NCBI GenBank assembly: GCA_943704415.1
Contig: CALSCO010001307.1
Location: 1 to 22,823, forward strand
Direction: 5' to 3'
Source: Parvularia atlantis
Taxonomy: Eukaryota > Opisthokonta > Rotosphaerida
DNA length: 22,823 bases
Part shown: positions 18,501-22,823 of the stretch, piece after piece
How the letters are laid out: every line of letters begins with the position of its first letter
Numbering within the stretch: the first letter of the stretch is position 1
The notes under the pieces: model-generated
The model's database searches: none
What the model saw: the letters and a program-made list of their open reading frames with translations, nothing else
What the model was told of the DNA's origin: nothing
Made by a program: the position numbers and the translations under genes

Positions 18501-19803
18501 GCTCTGCGCACGCGCGTTGTAGGACATGCCAACTTGCGGATGTACACGTCGCGCACGAGGTTCTCGATGCTGAAGTAGTACTCGCTGCACCGATCACGCG
18601 TCAGACCCGGTCGCGGACTGTGCCGGCACGCACATCTGGCTGCGGATGTACACGCGCAGCATCTCCGCGTCCATGGCCACCGGTGCGGGGCCGTACGGGC
18701 CTGCGCAGAGGGGCGGTTCAGCGTGCCGGACGGCGGGCGACGAGCCTGGAGCGCACCCAGTTCGCCCTGGTACACCTGAGCAGTCCGCTGCGGGCGTGCA
18801 AAGCCCGGCTCGTGGCGCGCCTGCTGCGGCGCGACCGGCGGACGCTGCTGTGACGCGTTCGAGTCGCCGTCGAAGACCGGGCGCGAGTACTGCTGCTGGT
18901 GCTGCTGGTGATGGGCGCGGCGCTGGCCCGTGTGGTGACCCTTGGGCACGTGCGTCTGCGCCGGTGCTTGCGTCTGCGCCGGTGCTTGCGACTGCGGGGC
19001 CGCACGCGGCGGCAGGTGATTGGGTGCGCCGAAGGGCACGCCGACGACCGGGAGAGGCGCCGCAGGCGGGTGCATCGGCGCCGGAGCAGTCGCCGCCGGG
19101 CTGAAGCCGCCGATAAACGTCGGCACGGCAACACCGGGCACAGCCATCCCGTTGGGCGCGCGCAGCATGCCCGGCGCGACCGGGCCGCCAAACGATGCCG
19201 GCCAGCCGCCCTGGCCGAAGCCGCCCGCGCCAGCGCTGTTGTAAGCCTCGAACGGCACCCACTTGCTGTTGTTGTTGTTGTTGCCGTGATGCGGCGGGTG
19301 GCCTCCGCCTGCGCCTCCACCGCCGCCGCCTGGTCGCGCAGGTCAAAGCTGCCCGCAAGGAGCGCTCCACCGTCGCGCACCGCGCTTCTTGTGGCCGCTG
19401 CCGTGGGCCGTGTGCCGTGGCGCCTGCGCAGGACGCTGCTGCTGCTGCTGTGGCTGCGCAGCCGGCACCGCCTGCGCAGGTGTCGTGGGGGCCGCGGGCG
19501 TGGTCGCAGCGATCGGCACAGGCGCGCTGGCAGGCGTCGGCGTCGACGGCACCGTCGCAGTCACGAGCACGGGTGGGCCCTTGCTCCACGCGGACGGCAC
19601 GGCTGCGCGGTGCGGCGCGTCCGTGAGCGCAGAGCGCACGCCACAGGACAATACGCACCGCTCTTGGCCGGGCCGGACGGCGCGGGCGCCATGTTTTTGG
19701 ACGACGCGATGCCCGCCGACAGCAGGCTGCGCGGCGCGGCAGGGACGGCGACGGCGGGCGACGGCGGCTTGGCCATCGACGGTGTGGTGTCCTTAGACGT
19801 CAT
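15513..19803 (-). CDS. LARP1: LARP1, La-related protein with DM15 cap-binding repeats (20 exons)
   Basis: Exons (minus): 19659-19803, 19381-19602, 18757-19329, 18634-18700, 18383-18584, 18232-18315, 17850-18167, 17696-17790, 17536-17645, 17356-17473, 17220-17300, 17078-17166, 16948-17018, 16817-16891, 16688-16764, 16399-16604, 16190-16334, 15994-16126, 15818-15943 (or 15803-15943), 15513-15749. That is about 1057 aa (human 1096). LARP1 binds the cap and first bases of TOP mRNAs and poly(A)/PABP, controlled by TORC1. Order: Pro/Gln/Asn-rich N-terminus with SKWVPFE; La motif about 327-430 ([34 protein letters not shown]); FDEDLDD and LLIVTQ linker; EIPRKQKT and [14 protein letters not shown]; three DM15 repeats about 825-945 ([66 protein letters not shown]). 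It ends with a Gln/Arg/Glu-rich tail encoded by CTG/GCG repeats (15590-15740). All introns are 49-83 bases. The La motif holds a 20-residue insertion. Confidence 0.96.
15750..15817 (-). other. LARP1 last intron with competing GC and GT donors
   Basis: After the DM15 region the frame must change before the Gln-rich tail (KDQQHREQ). The acceptor after CGTGAGCAG (15750) is clear, with a CTGACG branch motif. The donor may be GCACGC directly after an AAG codon (15817) or GTGCTGCGC 15 bases later (15802). Both keep frame and differ by five residues (ARHAP). Confidence 0.5.
16611..16636 (+). repeat. CGG trinucleotide run inside a LARP1 intron
   Basis: Eight CGG units plus two bases lie in the intron 16605-16687, just before its acceptor. 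On the transcribed (minus) strand they are CCG/GCC units that take the place of the polypyrimidine tract. A similar seven-unit run lies at 12291-12311 in a RasGAP intron. Confidence 0.85.
18473..18532 (-). other. 60-base in-frame insertion in the LARP1 La motif
   Basis: The conserved La-motif run RDVYIRK should continue directly into MDTQGYV (human RDFFLRRKMD). Here 60 bases (20 codons, LACPTTRV... to LRLPQ) stand between them without a stop. The segment starts TTGGCATG after AAG and ends GCTGCCGCAG. It has the length, a CTTAC branch-like word and the acceptor of a local intron, but no GT or GC at the expected donor. Confidence 0.75.
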
Positions 19804-20570
19804 TGTGCGGACTGCGCGCGCGGGCCGCGATCGCGTTTGAGCGCACACGTCCGCGTCGCGCCCCAGCCCGCGGGGTGCCACGGCGCACGCACACGGCGGC
19901 AGGGCCTCTGCCGCGTCGCGGTCTGACGGTCCTCTCCACACGGCGTCGCGGGGGGTTCCGGCGCGGGGTGGCGCGCGGACGGGCGCTGCGGGCGGGGCGA
20001 CGGCGGCGCGCTCGGCTAGTGGTCAGCGAGGATGGGCGGGGTGCGGGCGACGCGGTCGGCGGACAGGCTCAGTGTCGTGCTCGTGAGGGCGAGGGAGGTG
20101 CGGCAACGGGCGACGACGGGCGACGCGGGCGCGGCAGACGGCAGGCAAAGAGGACCAACGCGGGTGCGCTGCTCCTGTCTGCTCCCGTGCGACCGCGACC
20201 GTGCGACTCGCGCGCCCCGCAGGCCGACCGACTTGCGCGCGGCGCACGGAGAGCGTGAGAGGCGCGCCGTGACGACAGCGGTCCGCCCGCGCCGGCGCCG
20301 CCGCCTCCACCACCACCACCACGCCCGTCCATGTCCAGCACACGACGCGCAGGTGCCCGCGCGCCCCCCCGGCGACGCGCGCAGCCCGCAGCCCGCGCAG
20401 CCGCCCCCCGAAAGCGCGCCAAGAAGCAAGCCCACGCGCCCGCTGACGTCGCCGCACCTGATTGGTCGAAAAGGCCGGCCAATGGCGCGCGATGGCGCCG
20501 TCCTCTCGGCGCCGTCGCCGCCGCCGCGCGCGCCACACGCCGAGCCAGTTCCCCGCCAACGCGCCGCGAG
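19804..20570. promoter_or_regulatory. 767-base divergent spacer, LARP1 / coiled-coil gene
   Basis: This very GC-rich stretch lies between the ATG codons of LARP1 (minus) and the coiled-coil gene (plus). Open frames cross it in several frames but look like composition artefacts: Arg/Ala/Pro-rich with no recognisable domain. The reading frame of the plus gene stays open upstream to 20331. A His-coding CCACCA run lies near 20307-20321. Candidate promoter elements cluster at 20444-20483. Confidence 0.45.
20444..20483 (+). promoter_or_regulatory. CRE-like site and two opposed CCAAT boxes
   Basis: TGACGTC at 20444-20450 is followed by CTGATTGGTC (inverted CCAAT, 20461-20465) and GGCCAATGG (direct CCAAT, 20479-20483), 88-127 bases before the ATG at 20571. 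CTGATTGG is the classical NF-Y-type context. A bZIP site next to opposed CCAAT boxes is a coherent promoter layout. Factor identity is inferred. Confidence 0.6.
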
Positions 20571-22223
20571 ATGGACGCGGTGTGGCGCCAGTGGTCGCAG
20601 CTGCTCGCCGACGTCGCGGCCCGGGTGCGCCTCGGCCCACCTCGCCCTGCTGCGTGCACGCCTGACGCGACACACTACAGGTCACCGCGCCGCCGCCGGA
20701 CGTGCCCGTCGCGCCGCCCGCGCCCGCGCCGGACGAGCACGCCGAGTTTCTCGCCGCGCACAAGCTGCTGCTGGACGACGGCCCGCCCCCTGAGGCCGAC
20801 GCCGCCGCGCCCGCGGTGCGCTGCCGCAACTCGACCTCACGGAACGGACGCTGACGGCGAGCTGCGGCCGCAGACCGTGCGCGCGGACGAGCACGAACAG
20901 GTTGCCGCGCGGCTGCAGGCGGCGCTCGACCAGCTTCATCGCGCGAGCGCCAAGCAGCAGGCCCTCGAGGACGACTGCCGGTTCAAGGTGCGCGCCCCTT
21001 CGGCGTACTCGCTCCTGGTGCCCGGTCCAACGTGCCGCCGCGCTCGCAGGGCGAGGAGATCGAGCGCCTGCGCTCGCTCGTCCAGCAGATGACGGCGCGC
21101 ACAAGCGAGCTCAAGCAGATGCAGCGTTCGCTCATGGCGCACGTGAGCGAGATCCGCGGCGACATCGACCTCGGCACTCGCTCCGGTGCAACAACACGCT
21201 GGCTTGCCGTGCTCGCGCTCACCCGCCGCACCAGCCCTGGAGCTGTCGCAAGCGCAGACGGTGATCAACCGCGAGCTGGCCGCGCGGCTCGCGCAGCTCA
21301 CGTCGATGGAACACGCGCTGGCGCAAGCCAACCGGGTGCACGACTCAGTGTGGGTCTTGGCAAGCTGACGTGACGTGTCCTCGCCAGGGCTGGGACGACT
21401 CGCGTGCGGAGCAGCGGCGTACCGCCAAGACGCTGGCAGACCAGGCGCTCGTGCTCGCCGCGGCGCGCGCCGCTGCTGACGAGGTGCGCCCTCTCGTAGC
21501 AAGCGCGTGGGCACGCGCTCACGCCGGCGCGCTGCAGGCGGACCGTGCAGCAGAGCGCCACAAGGCGGATGCGCAGGACAGAGCGCGTCGCATCGAAGTG
21601 CGCCCTCGCCTGGTTGTGGAGTGCGCACCCACGCATCAACGCCGCAGATGCTCGCGGCTGAGCACACCAAGGCGCTCGGGCTGCTGGCACGGTCGCTGGC
21701 CAACCGCGAGCGGCTCCCGGCGCCGCCAACACCGCATGAGCCCCCACACGCGCTCTTCAACGACACGACCACAGCCGAGCCTGCAGCCGAGCCTGCAGCC
21801 GAGCCTGCAGCCCACGCCGAGCTCGTGCAACACCCCACAGAGCCCGAACCGGTCACCGCAGAGCCGTTTGTGCCTAACAAGCCGATGCCTCAGCCGCTGC
21901 CCGAGCAGGACCCGGCGCCCGAGCAGAACCCGGTGCAGACCACGGACAGCAGCGCACCCGAGCAGCCACCGACCGCACACCCCGAACAGGTGCCTGTGAA
22001 GGACGACCGCGCGCCCGAGCAGCTCGTCGACGGACCGCAGCTAGTCGAGGCCGCAGCAGTCGCGCAGGCACCGCCGTCAGTCCAGCCGCCGTCCGTTGCG
22101 ACAACTGTCGAACCCCAAGCCTACGTCTTCACGCCCCTGCCCACGCTTCAGACGGCCGCCATCCATCCGCCGCCGACCGACCCTGCCACGCCCGACGCAC
22201 CGAAGCGGCCGCGCCTCGAGTGA
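20571..22223 (+). CDS. Coiled-coil protein with Pro/Glu-rich tail (8 exons, about 423 aa)
   Basis: Exons: 20571-20624, 20681-20815, 20874-20987, 21050-21185, 21235-21335, 21388-21483, 21538-21597, 21648-22223. The phases close and give 423 codons plus stop. I do not recognise the family. The N-terminus (MDAVWRQWSQLLADVAAR) and a Pro/Ala/Asp linker lead into a long heptad-rich region, about residues 64-250. It is rich in Glu, Gln, Arg, Leu and Ala (HEQVAARLQAALDQLHRA, EEIERLRSLVQQMT, INRELAARLAQLTSMEHAL). The last 170 residues are disordered-looking and rich in Pro, Glu, Gln, Ala and Thr, with three exact AEPA repeats. The C-terminus is PKRPRLE, resembling a monopartite nuclear localisation signal. 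Introns are 49-62 bases of the local GTGCGx...CAG type. The acceptor of intron 20816-20873 could be shifted to add six residues (LRPQ region). A nuclear structural or adaptor role is only a guess. Confidence 0.72.
21774..21809 (+). repeat. Three exact 12-base tandem units in the coiled-coil gene
   Basis: GCCGAGCCTGCA occurs three times head to tail and encodes AEPA repeats in the disordered tail. It is a short coding minisatellite likely to vary in copy number. Confidence 0.9.
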
Positions 22224-22542
22224 GATGAAACGCGCCGCAGCGAAGGTCAATAATAATACGGCCCAAGCGCATAAACTTTCGCGTAGAGGCAGACTTTTGC
22301 GCTAGCTAGTAGCAGCGCATGGTCGGGCAGCAGACAGCGGGCACAGTGGCCGCACGGAGGAACACGGCGGAGGGCACTGCAGCGTTCGGTGCGAGCGCCA
22401 GCAAGGCAGACGCAGCGCGGAGAAAGACGGAGAGCGAACGCGGGGAAGAAACACTGATTGGCTGCGTTTCACGCGGTAGAGGCGCAAACACAACGCACAG
22501 CACAGTGTGTCCGACCGTCCACCTATCAAGCCGCCGCACGAC
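22224..22542 (+). promoter_or_regulatory. Spacer with 3' signal and CCAAT promoter for the next gene
   Basis: After the coiled-coil stop codon, an A/T-rich word CAATAATAATA (22249-22259) may serve as a non-canonical polyadenylation signal. Further right, CTGATTGGCT (inverted CCAAT at 22457-22461) stands 82 bases before the ATG at 22543. That is nearly the position of the nearer CCAAT box in front of the coiled-coil gene. No TATA box and no other gene are seen. Confidence 0.5.
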
Positions 22543-22823
22543 ATGGCAGGCGGCGGTATGCTGCGCACGTGTCGCGGCAAGTGTGCCCTCGCCCTGCTCG
22601 TCGTTGGCCTGCTTTTCATCGCCGCCGGCATCACCGTGTATTACGTGCGTGTGCCGCCGACTCTGCCTCCGCGTTCCTCGCTCACACCGACGCGGCTGAC
22701 GCGGCTCCAGGTGCTGCCGACGGCCGTTGATAAGCTCGTGGAGGCGCAGCGCACGACGTACACGCCTGACGAGAACCAGAGCAAGTACAACGACTTTGTG
22801 CGTGCTGCGTGCTGCATTATCTC
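22543..22823 (+). CDS. Single-pass membrane protein, 5' end only; probable CD36/LIMP-2 family
   Basis: Exon 1 is 22543-22644, an intron runs 22645-22710 (GTGCGTGTG ... CTGACGCGGCTCCAG), and exon 2 is 22711-22797. A second intron begins at 22798 with GTGCGTGCTGCG and the gene leaves the window. The visible 63 residues start MAGGGMLRTCRGK, then one strongly hydrophobic segment (ALALLVVGLLFIAAGITVYY), then VLPTAVDKLVEAQRTTYTPD. A short basic cytoplasmic N-terminus, one membrane segment and a following 'P..VDK.V..Q' helix resemble the start of CD36, SR-B1 and LIMP-2 scavenger/lysosomal receptors. They carry lipids or lysosomal enzymes and have a second membrane segment near the C-terminus. Too little is present to prove this: another type II membrane protein is possible. 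A CCAAT box upstream supports the start. Confidence 0.6.
   Translation, partial: MAGGGMLRTCRGKCALALLVVGLLFIAAGITVYYVRVPPTLPPRSSLTPTRLTRLQVLPTAVDKLVEAQRTTYTPDENQSKYNDFVRAACCII

Noticed and set aside
18899-19840. 313-codon plus-strand open frame
   Set aside because: It is antisense to LARP1 exons 1-3 and consists mostly of Arg-rich complement of Pro/Gln/Ala codons.
1-22823. Search for tRNA, rRNA, CRISPR arrays, transposons, virus-derived elements
   Set aside because: No cloverleaf-like gene, spaced direct repeats, terminal repeats, transposase, reverse transcriptase or capsid-like frames were seen.
1-22823. Assignment to a fungus such as Malassezia or a chytrid
   Set aside because: Short introns and GC fit, but a SAMD9-like protein, a CD36-like start and the animal-type LARP1 linker argue against it. 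The lineage is left open.

Overview
This is nuclear DNA of a compact, intron-rich, GC-rich unicellular eukaryote. Most genes are cut by many introns of about 47-83 bases. Their donors are mostly GTGCGx. Their acceptors end in CAG, usually 10-25 bases after a CTGAC, CTGAT or CTCAC branch site. The gene content points to Amorphea, either a unicellular relative of animals or an amoebozoan: an animal-style LARP1 with DM15 repeats, a SAMD9-type protein, EBP1/PA2G4, OGFOD1, a RasGAP and a probable CD36/LIMP-2-type protein. The species cannot be named from the sequence.

Layout, left to right. An intronless minus-strand orphan (239-1639) begins 33 bases after the stop of a seven-exon OGFOD1/Tpa1 prolyl hydroxylase (1673-3495, minus). 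OGFOD1 shares a 184-base divergent promoter with a 1732-codon, essentially single-exon plus-strand gene (3680-8878). That gene encodes a SAMD9-like protein with, in order, a SAM-like segment, an AlbA_2/Schlafen-like domain, a SIR2-like region, a degenerate P-loop STAND NTPase, a helical-repeat region and a C-terminal OB-like domain. It is visibly less GC-rich than its neighbours. A block of three tandem minus-strand genes follows: a RasGAP (9043-13444, about 20 exons), PA2G4/EBP1 (13641-15401, nine exons) and LARP1 (15513-19803, 20 exons). A 767-base spacer separates LARP1 from a plus-strand eight-exon coiled-coil gene (20571-22223). The first exons of a single-pass membrane protein (22543 on) run off the right edge.

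Exon boundaries were worked out by hand from reading frame, splice motifs and remembered family alignments. The phases add up in every multi-exon gene, except that one RasGAP donor stays open. Three genes act on or around ribosomes by family knowledge: OGFOD1 hydroxylates uS12, EBP1 binds ribosomes, and LARP1 binds the cap of TOP mRNAs. SAMD9 proteins also restrict translation in vertebrates.

The most interesting points are: (1) the SAMD9/STAND immune-type gene sitting as a compositional island in a protist genome; (2) repeated GC-AG introns, nearly always directly after an AAG codon; (3) a 60-base in-frame insertion inside the LARP1 La motif that looks like an intron without its donor; (4) a palindrome plus T-run between OGFOD1 and its neighbour. 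No rRNA, tRNA, CRISPR array, transposon or virus-derived element was seen.
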